64,000 bases of DNA from Melanocharis versteri (taxonomy: Eukaryota > Chordata > Aves > Passeriformes > Melanocharitidae), in NCBI GenBank assembly GCA_013397845.1, contig VZTG01006027.1, forward strand, positions 1,698,746-1,762,745. The letters run 5' to 3'. Of this stretch, positions 1 to 13,800 are shown in pieces. A model generated the notes under the pieces. That model saw only the letters and a program-made list of their open reading frames with translations. It was not told the DNA's origin and did no database searches. Position numbers and translations under genes: made by a program. Position 1 is the stretch's first letter. Every line of letters begins with the position of its first letter.

Positions 1-1816
1 TAAAAGCCTCCCCTCCCACTCAACCAAAACATACAACCTCCCAGTTCAGCCACTACTTCAGTAATTTAAATTGCAAACACGATTTTGTAGCTTTTAATTG
101 TCAGTCACTTTTAGACCTGTTCTCTCCTCTGGGGCATGAGTATTGCAAATGAGTTTCATTTTAAGAGAGGATTAATAGTCTCAGTAACCCCCCCTTCCAT
201 GTTTCCTTTACAAAGAGACACTCAAATTATATCCGTTTTCTTTGTTGTTTTAGAGAAATTACTATTCTGGACTGAATACTGTTTTCTTTCCTTTCTTAGA
301 GAAATGACTATTCTAGATGAATTCAGAGATAATTAATTCCATTTTCTGTCTAGGCTTCATTCTCCTCATTCATGTGTACACACATCCTGGCTTATTATTT
401 ATAGCCAGGTACAAAGAAGGGTTTTGCCCTTAAAGAGCTGATACAGAGTTGTTTGAACTTGATGGACTGTGTGCTGCACATTACTCTTTGATCTGACCTG
501 TACAAGTTATTAAAATATTATGTGTTTCCATATGTGTTAGGGAAGTCGTCACAGTGTGAACTTGCCTTTGCAGACTAGTCTGTCATCAACTACATTTAAA
601 CTGTTTAAAATACAAAAATGATGGGAATCTTCTAATGACTAGGGGAAAAACTAAAGAAATAATTCTGCCTGCCTGGCCAGCCTGTTCTCACAGGGAGTGA
701 CTGCACCTGCAGCGTGATGCCCTTTGGAAACCTTGCACGTGTGCTGACTCGACCCTGTTCCCTGCCACTTGCAGTCCCTGTTGTTGCTTTGCTTGAGAGC
801 AACACAGTCAATGGAAACAGTTTAAGGCATAAAAGTTCTGAGTGCCCTGGGGGAGGAGGGTGTTGTGCTGAGGGAGACCTGTCCTCATCCCCTTGGTGGC
901 AGTGACCAGGGAGCGCTCTCAGGTGTCTGCCTGGGCCCACCTGGAGATACCTGTCCTGGGACTGTGCACCCAGGCACTTTCTGTTCATCAGCTGAAGCAC
1001 CAGGTCATGTCTTTTTGGACAAATTGGTCTCGAAATCATCTGACACTGAGGATAAGCCTGTGGGTTGAAGCAGGCAGTGCAGGTGCTTAGTGACAGCTTG
1101 GGTTTGGCTCTGAGTGTTCGGCAGGAAATGACAATATATTTTAATGGTTTTTTCCACCTTTTTGCAGTGCTCTTTTGAAAGTGTGCTGTTCCCTAGAGGG
1201 AAATCAACTGGTGATTATGCTGAGCTCACAGCTTATAGGATGTAGATTGAAAGAATAGAGGGTCTCAGACAACTGTTGTTCTTAAAAAATAAAAGTTAAA
1301 ATCCATTCATAAATGTGCTTTTAAAATCATAAAGAGAAGCTCCCTTGTCTCACTGTTAAATTTATGTGGATACTGGTCTGAACCTACCTTAATTTCTCAG
1401 TCTAGAACTTCAAAATCAATCTGTTCTTTCCATTCTTGTTCACTTAATCTCGCAGTGTTTCCATGTTTATTTTATTTTATTCCATGGTCATTGATCACAG
1501 CATTTCAAACACCTCTGCAAAGGGCTAGTCATCCTTTGGTCCCCTCAATTCTGTGAGCACCTTTTCATTTAATGAAAAGAGAAAGAAAAGAGAAAAAAAA
1601 GCTGTGCAAAGAAAGATTGTGGGTTTTTTAGCAGGAGCAAAAGAGAGAAAGTGAAATACCTTGGTTTGGTTTTTTTAATTGATGAAACTTCTGTAGTCTT
1701 GTAATGTTCAGGTTTTGAACCTGTTCTGTGAAATTCTGCCTCTTTGTGACTGTTCCTTTGTATTTTCTTCATCCTGTAAATTTTTGTTTTTCTTCTGCTG
1801 CTTTTCTGGTAATTAG
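1..1816 (+). other. ARVCF: ARVCF intron, 5' end outside window
   Basis: No ARVCF exon encoding the segment before EEWFNQ is visible here, so the preceding exon lies before position 1. Short open frames at 632-1090 on both strands are mutually overlapping and resemble no protein I recognise. The last 130 bases become very T- and C-rich ahead of the microexon. Confidence 0.75.
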
Positions 1817-1834
1817 AGGAGTGGTTCAATCAAG
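1817..1834 (+). CDS. ARVCF: ARVCF 18-nt microexon (EEWFNQ)
   Basis: This tiny exon sits between acceptor AG at 1815-1816 and donor GTGAGT at 1835. With a G from the upstream exon it encodes EEWFNQ, and its last G starts the next glycine. It matches the EEWFHQ segment of human ARVCF in the arm-domain insert. Both ends are in phase 1 and the length is 18, so inclusion adds exactly six residues and skipping keeps the frame. The upstream intron is strongly pyrimidine-rich and carries CTGCTGC about 18 nt before the exon. It is too short for ordinary gene finders and is easily missed. Confidence 0.85.
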
Positions 1835-4800
1835 GTGAGTCTGCAATACTTTCTTTTCGTCATCGCCATAATATGCTTTGTTTGGCTTTCCCATGCAAGG
1901 CTAAGAGCTGAGATCAAGGTCTTGTTCATCCATCTTCTCCTCTGCTCCCCCAGCACATCCTCCTGTTCATTTCAGCAGACCTGGAAAAATCCTCTGAGGG
2001 CGCTTTTGCAGTTTGGTCTTTCGACACCAAGAATGACAAACACAAGGATTTATTCATTCCTGGTGTAAGTGCAGTAGGGGGATTGCTGTGCAGCTGGCCT
2101 GCTACCCCAGGAGAGCAGGAACACCCGAGTGTGGGTTGTGTCACCAGCCCTGTCAGATGGAAGGCTCTGCTGGCTGGTGTGAGGAGGGAAGGAGCCGTGA
2201 GCTGCAGCAGCTTGGAGGTGTATTCTCAGGGCTGCCTGGTACTTTCCCTGCTTGGGCACGTGCCTGGGCTGCTGCAGCTCTGCTCCTGGCACGCACAGGA
2301 GCTGGATGAAGCTACCCCCAGTACCTGTGTCAGGGAATAGGCTTCAGTTTCTCATCCCAGCACAGGGAGTAAAATTGCACCTGGAATACACAACTCTGAG
2401 GCTAAGGCTTCCCTCGGCTGAGAAGTTGATAGGTTGTGGGTGCCTGGGAGGCTCTGTTACTGAGACTGATTTGGGAATGGAGGCAGGGGCATTTTCAGGG
2501 CCTAACACTTGCTTCACATCGTAGGTTCTGGAGGGTTGGGCCAAAGGAGAAATGTTGGGGAGGGGAAAAAACCAACCAAACAAAATCTAATTGCTCCACC
2601 CAACAAATGGTGCTGGGTAGTGTTCTGCAGGACACTGATTTTGGACTATGAGTGGTGAGGCTGTGGAGGATGGGCTTGTTGGCAGGACAGAGCTCAGCCC
2701 TTGGTTTCTGTCGCTCCTTTGTGGCCAGTTCAGTGGCTGTATTAATGAGCACTGGGGAGGATCAGGTGGGGTTGTTATGAAGAAGCACTTCCCCTTAAAC
2801 TTCTGTTTCAACCAGAAAGAAAGCATTTGGGAATTAATCCTTCAGTAGAAATGGTCTGGCTGCACCATGGTTTGATTACCCAGTAAAGCAAAATGACATC
2901 TGAGGAAGATCAACAACAACATTAGTGGTTAATAACGTTGGGTCACACTTCAGAGTCTGCACGGAGTTTCTGGCAGATGGAAAATGCTGAAGGTCATGTT
3001 TTGGTTGTTTCTTACATAATAAAAAGTAGCGAGGCGGGAGAGGGGAAGGATTTTAATCCCACTCTTTCAGAGACTGTAAATTGCATCTTGCACAAGCAAG
3101 TCTCATGTCAGGCAATTTTCCCAAACCAGAGTGCTGTGCCAATCCTACCACCAGGTCTCATAAAACAGGCCTGTCAGCTGGCATGTTCAAAACTGTCTCT
3201 TGGCAAAGTTTGGAGCTATGCTTCTGATCCAACAGCATTGGCTTTTCTCTGACACACCTCAGGCTGGAAAACCTGGAGATGGGTGGAAATTGAGATGTAC
3301 AAAAACAGGATCTTAAACCTCTCTCGTACTGCAAGTGCGGTTTGTGCTGTGGTTTCAGCATCCCTGTGGTGCACAACCTGATTGTGAAGATCCAGGAAGC
3401 AGCAGTGCTGTGCTCCATACAAATCCCAGCCACATGGGTTGTGTGTGTGCTCACGTCCCTATTGTGAACAAATGCACAGGCTCGAGGGACAGAGCAGGGT
3501 GTTCAGAGCTACAGAATCTGGCAGTGACACTGATTTTCTCATGTTATCAGGTGGTCATGGGGACTGCTGAGAGGATTAGACTCTTGAACTGCTAAATTTG
3601 ATCACCTTTTTAGAAATTCCAAACTAGTATTTGTGAAAATCAGATGGGGAAAATATCTGCTGGGCCTCAGATTGAAACCTTTGCTTTCTGGCTGGATTTG
3701 TTTTGGAGTGTTCTTGTAGCTTGCTCACCTTGTCTCTGTAGGAAAGCCCTGGAAATGTGGGTGCTTGGGGTACTTCCAAACCAAATCCATTTGATTAAGC
3801 AAGTAATTTGTAGAGTTAGAATCCCCTTGGTCAGAGCTCTGTTCTGAACTGATGCCATTGGCAAGCAGCTGGCAGCTTCTGCATTGAACAGACAGGCTTT
3901 GGCCTGCAGGGTGGGAGCTCCTCGGAGGGCTGAGACACAGAGCAGCAGAGGCTCCTCCAGACCAGCCAGTGTTTGCTGTCTGGCCCAGAAATGGAGACAC
4001 AGCAACTGAGGCGCCCAGAGCACAGGTGGAGGGTGCTGTCTTTATGAAAGATGGGTCAGTAAATAGGCAGCTGCTTTGGCATTCCCAGCTCAAAAGTAGC
4101 AGCCAACACTGCACTGCTGGACAATTCCTCCTTAACAAGTTGTGCACAGACACAGTGCTTACCAAACACTGCTACTGGGAAGAAGGGAACTCTTACTGTG
4201 CCATCTCAGTTCTGCAGGGCTGATAGAAGTGCCAAACCAACCTTTAAACTATAGAAAAATCTTTTGAAATGAATAGTTGTGTCAAGTAAGGTCTGGCTCT
4301 TTGAGAATATGTTCTGAGATTTAAACTATCTAATGGCAGAGACATGAAATTTGGGGTCATGTGAAAAAACAATTTGTCCTACTCGTAGATAAGATGGAGT
4401 CACATTTATTGGTCTGCCTTAAGTCTGTAATCTTTCCTAAACACTGACTTCCTTCCTTGAATGCTTTTTTTCTTTTAATTCCCTTTGCCCTGCTTTTTCC
4501 TGTCAGTGCTCTAAGGGTCAATAAGGGTTTGCAGCCAGTAGCTGGGTTCAGCTGCCATTATGAAATGCAACATCCTATGGTGATGTACAGCGCTTTTTCT
4601 TTCTGGTATTTGATTCTCCAGGGCAATGTATTTCTCCATTCACAGAGCAAAAAATTAATGGAAGGCTGCAAAGTGCCACTGATTCCTGTCCCTTCCTTTA
4701 GGAAAGATACCTTTCAGGATGTGCTGTGGTACCTGGCTGCATGACCTTTTGGCAGCTTAGATGGGCTTTTACATACTTTAGTTAAGGAAATTACTTCAGA

Positions 4801-7800
4801 TAAGCAGAACTTCAAGGTGCATGTTTTGGGTTGGATAACAGTTGAAGTTGGCTGGTTTTCTGTGATGGCATTTCAAAAGAAAAGTGTGAGATTTCATCCC
4901 CTCCCAAAGAAAGAGGATGGAATACTACCTTGAGGGGAGTTTTCTCTCTTAATGTTATTTCTAAATATTCATAAAGGTGTTTAAAAGCTCTAATTCTTCT
5001 CTGTACGGTACTGAGTAGTTTTATCTTTTTGTCAAGAGGAAAGGTAGAGTGACCCATTGAATTCACTGTGCATGTACCAGTCCCTGCTATAACACGCAGG
5101 GACTGGCCTTTCCCATCTCGTGACCTGTTGGCAGTCAAGACTCAGACTGATCTCCTCATTGCATTTTCAAGGACCATTTTCCTGTTTGCTTTTAAGCAGC
5201 CTGGCTGGTGGAGCTTTCAGCCCTTTCTGTAAAACCTCCATTAACAGCCTGGTAGTCCCTGTGCAGAAGCCACTTCTGGCAGCTTAAATTGCGTTGTCTG
5301 AATTCATCCCATCACACCTGCCTTCCCTTCTCTGGAGGGAGAGGGACTAAATAATTTGATTTTCCCCCCTCAAAATAATTTGGGAAAGCTAAATTGTACA
5401 CTGCTGTCCTCAGAAGCCATGCAGATTCTTGCACTGCCTTCCAAATCTGTCTGCTGCCAGTATTCCTCTGATGGCAAGGTTCCTGCTTATCCCACAGCAT
5501 CCATGCGGGCTTACCCCAGGCAGTGTCTCCCCCTGGGGGCATGGAAACTAACCCTTCCTTCTCCACGTGTTTACATAACCTTGAATTCTAAACCTTACTA
5601 AAAGGGCAGGTTTTGTTCTGTTTTCTGTAAAGGATTGTATGAATTAAAGCTGATGTAATGGTTTGACACTGTTTCTTAGCAAAAGTATGGAATTATTTCC
5701 ATTAGCTTCTAATAAATAGCAAAAATGACACTTTGTCGATTGAAGGGCAATTCAAGGTTAAGTTGTTAGCTGCTGTCTGTACAATATCTTAAATCTAGCT
5801 CTTCCTGCCTGGTAGTTGCACTGAGAATAGAGACTGCAAAGCAAGGCTGTTTGGTTTTTGCTCTACTGCTGAGTTTTTGCTTCAGCTAAGCTTCAGGTCA
5901 AAATTCCTCTGTGAAAACAACGAGTAAACACTGAGCTTCTGAGGGAGGGGCACAGCTTTGCCAAGAAGGGAAATGGCACAATTTTCCAAGGTTTAAAGCA
6001 CTCTTAAGACTCTCTGAAATGCTAGTGCTAAGCATGTTTGCAGATCAACCTGAAAGCAGCATGGGTGTTTGTCCCTAAGTGTGCTCATGCTAAAACCACA
6101 GCTGTGCAGCTGGACTGCGAGTCAGATACATACAATTATGGGTAGCAGTCTGTGATTTATATTCGGGGTCTGTATCTTCTCCCATCTTGTAGATGCACAT
6201 GACAGTAACTTACCTGTCAGTATACTGACAGTCTTCTCCGTCTGTTGTCTTCTCTTTTGCACAGGAAAGAAGAATGGAGATTTGGACAGGAATTTTGATA
6301 CACTTGATTTGCCTAAGCGGTCTGAAGCAGCAAAAGGTAATGCTAATGTTTGTGCTTTTAGAAATAACAAGTAGCTTGGGAGCTGGAGGCTCTTAAAGGG
6401 ACTTGAGACATCAGCATATCAGGCTGATCTCTTTCTTTTGTAGTCAGTTAATGGAAATAATGGATGTATGTGTGCATGCTGTTATCTACTGTTGAATACT
6501 GGATATGACTTTTTATCTAAAACTGCTGAATTGGTGGAATCTTCTGGAAGCCTGTCTGATTTCGTGTTAGGTGATTGTAACTCCAGAGAGGAGTGAGTGC
6601 AAGCTCCATTTGCAACCCACCTGCACCAGATGTGACTGTGGGGAGCTGTGAAATGCACTGGGTGAGGGTACTTAGCACTAACCCTTTCCCTTCCCTGGCG
6701 TCTCTGTCATTCTTCAGCGTTCTGTGGGATTGTATGTCAGCGGGGATTGAAGTTTTTTGCCTTTACTGATAGCCAGTCTTCCCCTGAGCACCGTATTCCT
6801 CCCTGTTTGTGTTGAGCAGTATTTGTAGTTTTCCAAATTCTTCTGCATTATGCTTTTGTATTTCAGCTCTGGCAGAGGTGGAATCTTTCACAATCTGCAT
6901 TCTCTTCTTGCATGCATGGTACTTTTTTAAATTGGAGATTAGGAGGTGATTTGGGATTTTGTCAGAATTCTTAGAGCATTGGATGGTGTTTTGAGACTTG
7001 CACAGGTTTTGATTTGATGTGTGTGCAATATCTCTGCAAAGATCCAGCCATTGTCATGGCAACTGCTGCGGTGCCACCCTGTCAGCCTCACCTTAATGAG
7101 CTGTGAATACCCAGAGCTACCTGAGTACTCCTCAAAGAAAAATTTTAAACTCTTCCTGCATCGCTTAGAGAATTTTGGAGAATATAAAGAGACAGTGTGA
7201 CTCAGTGGAGAGATCCATGGACTTGGGATACCTGAGTTATACTCTTTTAGAGACCCTGGTCCAGTCAACTTATTTGTGCTTCAGTTTCCTTGCTGTTAAC
7301 TGAGAGCAGCAACAGAGGCCTCATCTGAGATCCTTAGAGATGTGCTGATAGTCAGTAATGGTGTAATAATTATACATACATAGTGCTGCACTCACTTAAA
7401 TTCACAGTGAGGCTCTGACCGATGATATGCAAACTAATCCTAATACGTAGATGAATCTAATCTATTTACAGACACCCTTTGTAGTTTTATAGGCACCCTT
7501 TATAGGATGCAGTTTCTAGTCTCGTGTCTAAACACTGATTTTCATTTGGTGCATTATTGCACAAGATCTGCTGTATCTTGTGAAATAATGCAAGACACTA
7601 ATGTACCTCTCAGAAGCTGCAGTACCATCCTATTCAGAGAGCTGCAGGAAACTTCTAACCAGCCTTCACTGGCTGCCATCAGTTCAGGCTGGGGGTTGAT
7701 TACGGTTCAGAGCAAGGAGACACCTTTATGGTGCAGGAAAAGAAAGGAACACAAACTATAGCAAAGGCTTCAGCGTTTGCATTCCTTTCTAAATGTGATT

Positions 7801-10800
7801 GGAATGTAGGTGCCACTAAAGGGAAAAGATGGAAATCCAGAATTTCTGCAAGGAAATGTATCTTGCATGGCTTTCTTTAAAATAAGATAAAAATCTTCCA
7901 TGTGGCTCTGTTAATAGTAGAAGTGATGTGCAGATCTGATGGGAGATGTATCTGTCTCTGAGCTTACACAGCTTGTTATCATATTCAATTGCTAGAAATC
8001 TCACACTCTTGAAGAGGTTGTTTGATAATTTTGAGATACTCCCATTTAATCAAAGTCAAATAGATTACATATCTCATGCTAGATAAGGTCAGGAGATTAA
8101 TCCCACAGCATTTTGAAAGAAGCACTTTGACATGAAAAAAGGCACGACTAACTATTGACTTGTGTGCTAAGAGCAGAAAAACCAAGACAGTGATGAATTT
8201 TTTTTCACTTTTTTACCAGTAGTTTCCTGCCAAGCATCTCATTTACTTGAGAATTCCTGGATACTAAAGGTTCTAACAAGGTTGCTTGAACTTTGAGTTG
8301 TTCAGTAAAATAAAGAAAATAAAATTGCAGTTTTAAAACCCTAAAGAGCTCTGGTCAGATCTTTGCTATAGAGTATAATTGGCTCTGATGAGATCAGCTC
8401 TCAGCTGAGGCAGAACCTCGTTACCAAGATGGAAAAATCATGCAAGTTTTAATGATCAAAAGCACTCAGATTGAGTGACATGATGAAGTGCTATTTCAAA
8501 AATCAACAATTATAGATTAATCTCTTTCATGTATTATTAAAGCCGTATTAAAGTGAGTTTTCAGCTGGAATCTTTGTGAGCAGATGAAACTGCAGTAATA
8601 GGATTTGTTCATGCAATGCAGCAAATGAACATTGCAGTAGTTAACAAATATTGGGATGTAGTGTTGTTAAGTTCCCTGTAATCTTATAGTCAACATCCAT
8701 GGATCCACTTACCTGGTGGGTCTAAAGATGAGGTTTCAAGAACTTGACATCATGGTTTCCCTACAAGATATTCCTAGGTATGACCACTAAGCTTAATCGA
8801 GAGTGTGCTTGTGACCACTTGAGAAACCATGAACTAACAGCAGCAAACTAGTTCAGACCCATTTTCTATCAGCTCTGGAAACTTCATTTTTACTCCAAAT
8901 TATTTTAATGGTAGGAATCTCTGCCTGTCCCTTAGCCAGACATCATAAAAACAGAAACTTCTTTATATTGTGGGTGGGGACTGGCTAGTGTCTGTGCAGC
9001 TTGCAGAGGTTTCTCAGTCATTCTTCAGAACATCTGTCCTGCTGGTACAACATCTTGGGAACATCTTCATATCTTAAACAATCCAAAGAGTCCTGTGAGT
9101 TGTAACCTAGTTTAGATGCTAGTATTTTACTTTTCCTCCCTATGGAATTTACTTGTTCTGGAGAGGAATGAATGAAGGAAGGCAGTTCTCTTTTTCAGAG
9201 TGATGAACTGGAGTCTCTTCCTGATGGCTCCTGGTTTTTTAATGGGAATCAAGTTTTGCTGCAGCACATCATTTGAGCAGCCTGAAACCATTTCTAAGCC
9301 TTTAATAATTTTATGTGCTAGGCATTCTGGCAGGGGAAGGCTTCAAGTTCAGGGTTGTTATCTGTGGTAAACTGGATAATGTCAGACGGGAGAACTTGCA
9401 GTGCTTTCAGAAGCTGTCTCATATGATATTAAAAAATAAATGTATATGCCCTGGCAGCGTCCAGAGTACTTCTGTCCTCGTGAGGAAAGGTTGTGAAAGA
9501 GAAGCTTCTTGTTTTCTCTTTGTTGAAAGGAGCATTTTTTTTTTTTTCCTGGAAGTCAGAGAGAGAGGATAAATTTCGTGGGGAAGTGATACGAGCTTGC
9601 ATAGAGAAGGGAACAGCACTGACAAGAAATTATGAATGCTGTCCTCAGAACCTTGCTAAATTTAGGACTTTCAAAAATTGCTGCTTCTGTGAGGGGGGGA
9701 AAAAAGTCTTGCTGAAATCCCTTCCCCAGTCTAAAGTAGGTCAGTGATAGTTGTGCTGGCTGCCTCCTCTGCAGTGTGTTCTCTTCTGCACTACCCCAGC
9801 TCTGATTTCTCCTGTGTACACATTAAATACACAGCTTAGTACAACTCCTGTGCTTTGTTCACAGAGTCCTTATTTCTGAGCAGGAATAGTGGCAGGAGGC
9901 TCAGGCACTGGGGGAAGATCAGGATTAATCATACCTGTGCAGAGGAAGGCAGTGTCCCAGATGGCAGTACCTCTGCGATAAGGTTTTCTGAGCAGAATCA
10001 GGATTGATGTGTGTCAGCCCCCCAGAGATGTTATAGGGGTTGTAACATTTAATCCTCATGTGTGAAGGTGTTGGACTGTCCTCTTCTGTTCCTCAGTGCT
10101 GGAGTATGGGAGGAGAAAGTCCAGAAAAGCAGAACAGTTTTTTATATGGAATCAGCATTAGGTTATTCCTAATTAAATCCAGACCTCTGTGCTGTCTGGT
10201 TTAAGCAGATCTCATGGCTTGTTGTTTATGTGCACATATGTCTGAGGGCAGAACAGTAGCTGCTCTATGGAGCTTTGGGTGTTGAAGTTCAGCTCTCATT
10301 TCAGTTTATCTCATTAGGGAGCTGAAAGTCTTCAGCCATAACGAGACATGCAGGTACATTTCAGCCTGGTGGATGAGCTAGTTCATTTTCTCCTTTAAAG
10401 CAGTTAAAGTGGTTATTAAGTTCTGTTTTCCATTTTGATTACTTAAGTTTAGTTCCATTTTAATGGGAACATAAGTTTAGGAGAGAGTTCTGCTGAAATA
10501 CTGAACTAGTGTTAAAAATGCTTCTAATTGAAAAAGTGTTTTGTTGCAGTGGAGACGTCACAGAAAAGCTGAATTTATCTGAAAGCTCAGCTTTGTGTGT
10601 ACACTTACCCTGGTCAGCAGCCTGTGTAGGCAGGGAATGAGATTTTGGATGAACTTGTCAGCAGGTGAATTTCTTCTTCTCCATTATCTGAAATCCTCAG
10701 TCACTTTCCATGTAGCCTCATGCTGATGATAGATTTTCTATTCCAGAAGGTGAGTGTTTAAATTCCCTTATAAATCTTTGTATTACTGCTCCAGGAAATT

Positions 10801-13800
10801 AGACTTCCTGGCACTGTCAGGGTAATGACTTTAACTTCGTAGATTACAAAAGTGCCAGCAATTTGTCTTCAGCTAAAGGCAACATGTAGTGGAAGGAGAG
10901 AGAAACTTCACTTTATTCTGGCTTTAGTTTGTAATTAAGATTGGCTGCCGTTCGCATTTCACTGCTGCTTTAATTTGCTTTCTTTAAATCTTTACAAGTT
11001 GACTCAAGCACTCACCTGCCCTTTCCAGCTCCCTTCCATCATTAATTTTGATTGTCGTATTGTGAATAAGTGGGTAGAACTGATTGATTAATGGCACTGT
11101 CCACACCCCTCCTGTGCCTCTGGTGGAAATTCAGGGACTGTGAAGATCTCCTCTGTGAGAGCAAGTAACATGTTCTCGTATTAAAATTTTTTGAGTATTT
11201 CATGCACGTTGTTGAGAATTCCAGTCAGAAATATTAAATAGCTCTTATTTCTGTTGCTTTACTAAGCTAAGTATTCATTTTGGTCCCATGTGTTTTTCAT
11301 AATTTACAAAGCAGTGAAAGATTTCTCATCTGTCTTCCAGTGCTTTGAGTTAGGGAAAATTTATTGCCTTGAATAGGAAAATTCCCATATGGAACCTGCC
11401 CTCGCCAAACTTTCTCTAGTCTGGTACCTTTAAATTCCCATTCTTTTTCCCAATTTTTCCAAGGAATTCAGAGCAGGCACCTGTGGATTTTTCCTTTCTT
11501 GTGTACACACTCTTTCCATAGCTGGCTGCTAATTGTTCTGTAATCCTCTGCCTTTTTTGTCATAATCTTCTCTGATTCTTATGTGCAGTGTTATTTGTTC
11601 AGAGTTGGTGGACACGTGCATGAGTTGCTCCCTGGCCTGCTGAGCTGTGCTCTACAGGTGAAAACTTTCCTGTGATTTTATGGATCTGTTAAATCTGAAT
11701 ATGTAGAACATAAATTGTAAGTTTAGGGTTGAAACTGAAGGCTTTGAAAAATCACATGGGAAGATGCAGTTGGAATGTGAATTGGAGGTCCAGGAGTACT
11801 GTTTTGTCTCTGCCACTAATTCTTTTCACTTGGTAATACAATTCTATCCTACAATATTCTTACGTCGGAGACTGTAAAGTAACACATATTTTTCTGGGAG
11901 AAACACTAAATGATGCAACTGAAACCGTGTACAGTAACTGTGTACAGCAGTGCTGCTGAGACTCACAGCTCTGCTGTGTGGAGTTCAGTTATTCCACAAA
12001 ATCATGTGAGAGGAATTTGAGACTGTTACAGGACCAGCTCTGGTGTTATCTGTCTGCTCAGGAATGTGAGGAATAGTTTCGGCTTTGCGTCCTGGTAATT
12101 GCTGCCGTGTTTGTCAAACTGTTGCTCTCTGGCTTCTGAGAACGCCTCAACATTGCAGCTCTGAGCTGTGGTTTCCAGTCCCTTGCTTCGTCTGTAGGGG
12201 CATCCAGGCAAAAATTGTATTTGCAGATAAGACAGGCTAGATTCCTTGTAGGGGTGAACTGGCATCTGTGGAACAGAAAAGCTCTTGCAGCTGAGTAAGG
12301 GAAACCGCAGTGTTTGTGTGAGTAGGCTGTGCTGTGAATGGCCCAGGTGAGAGATTGTGTCAGGAAGATTTGAGCTGGGGACTTGAAATAGTTCTGCTAC
12401 ATGGAGAATATAGAACCAGTGTAAACTGGAGAGGAAATTTCAGCTGTGATATTTAAATGCCACTAATGCCTCCCCACCCACCCCCAGCGTGGACACTTCA
12501 TTGTGTGAATATCTTTCAGGTTTAGGTCATGAAGCTTTGAAGTTTAAGCTGAGGGACCAGTGGGAAACAACTGCTGAGGCAGGGAGGCAGGAGGAGCAAT
12601 TGTAGTGACACGAGAATTCCATTCAGCTCTATATTTATAGAAGCTGAAACTCCTTGTGAAGTCATAAGCTGGTGGTTCTTGTCCATCTCTGTTGGCTCTG
12701 CTATAATTTTTTGCCTGTAGAACTGATTTTCCCTTTGTCTTCTACCTCTGTCTTAACAGCTAGAGGTCACATGCAAGATGAGTTAGGACGACAGCTTTGT
12801 TTCTGAATAATTTCAGACTTTTCCTTCTGAATGAGAACAATCTGACTCACTTCTAAGATACTTTGGTTTTCTTGGAAATAGTGAATCAACATCCACAGTT
12901 ATTCCTCTTTTTTATCCTTCTTTTGCATTCTCAAATGTTTAGTCTCCCTCAGCACATGAGGGGGAAAAGCTGACAGTTGGAGGCCGGATCCTCCCTCCCC
13001 ACCTTTCACCTGTGGCTCTCGTGGGACTACAAAAAGACTCCAGTAGTCAGCTTCCAGCTCCTTCTTGCCTGAGGCTGACACCCAGGAATATAGATCTATT
13101 ATAATAACTAGCAGTATCTTCAGAAGACAGGAATCCCAGGTGGTAAATTCCCTTTCCAACTTGATGTGAATTTGTGGCCAAGTTATAAGTGCACAGAAAA
13201 TGAGATTTAGGCATCTTAGACAGGAAGAGCCTGTATATACACTTGCATAATAAAGTAGCCTATGAAAAACTAAACAGCAGGAGCTCCACTAGAGCACATG
13301 GTAATTACAGCAGCTAATAAGGAGATGGAGTGATCTGGAGCTTCAGCTGAAGACAGAACTGGAAGAAGAGTCTCATTTTCCCAGTCCAGCTTTTCTGCTG
13401 ACTTTCTGAGTGGCCTTAGGCAAGTTAATAGCATTCAGTTGCTGAGGCTGTAGGGAACCTGTTCGTGAGGAGCCTGCTATTTCCACTGCCTTCACTAGAA
13501 GAATCACTTCACCAAAATAATAGCTAGAATAATTACCTTCACTAAAATAATTAGTGTTTTCACTGCTGCTGTGATAACCAATGCAAATGAAATGCACGTG
13601 ATACATTTGTAAAAACAGCAAAATTCTGCTGAAGTATCCTGTATCCCAGCTGTTGCTAGCAGCACAGTGATAGAAAAATTAAATAAAAACGTAATTTCAG
13701 CTAAAGGTGAATGGTAGAGGTTTGCTTCAGTGAGATACTGTGGGAATGGACTGAGGCATTCATATTACACAGAGAATTTTGAAAATATGTAATAGTGTGA

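Noticed and set aside
11755..11850. Possible MIR fragment (CTCTGCCACTAATTCTTTTC)
   Set aside because: Only one short block resembles the consensus; too little to call.
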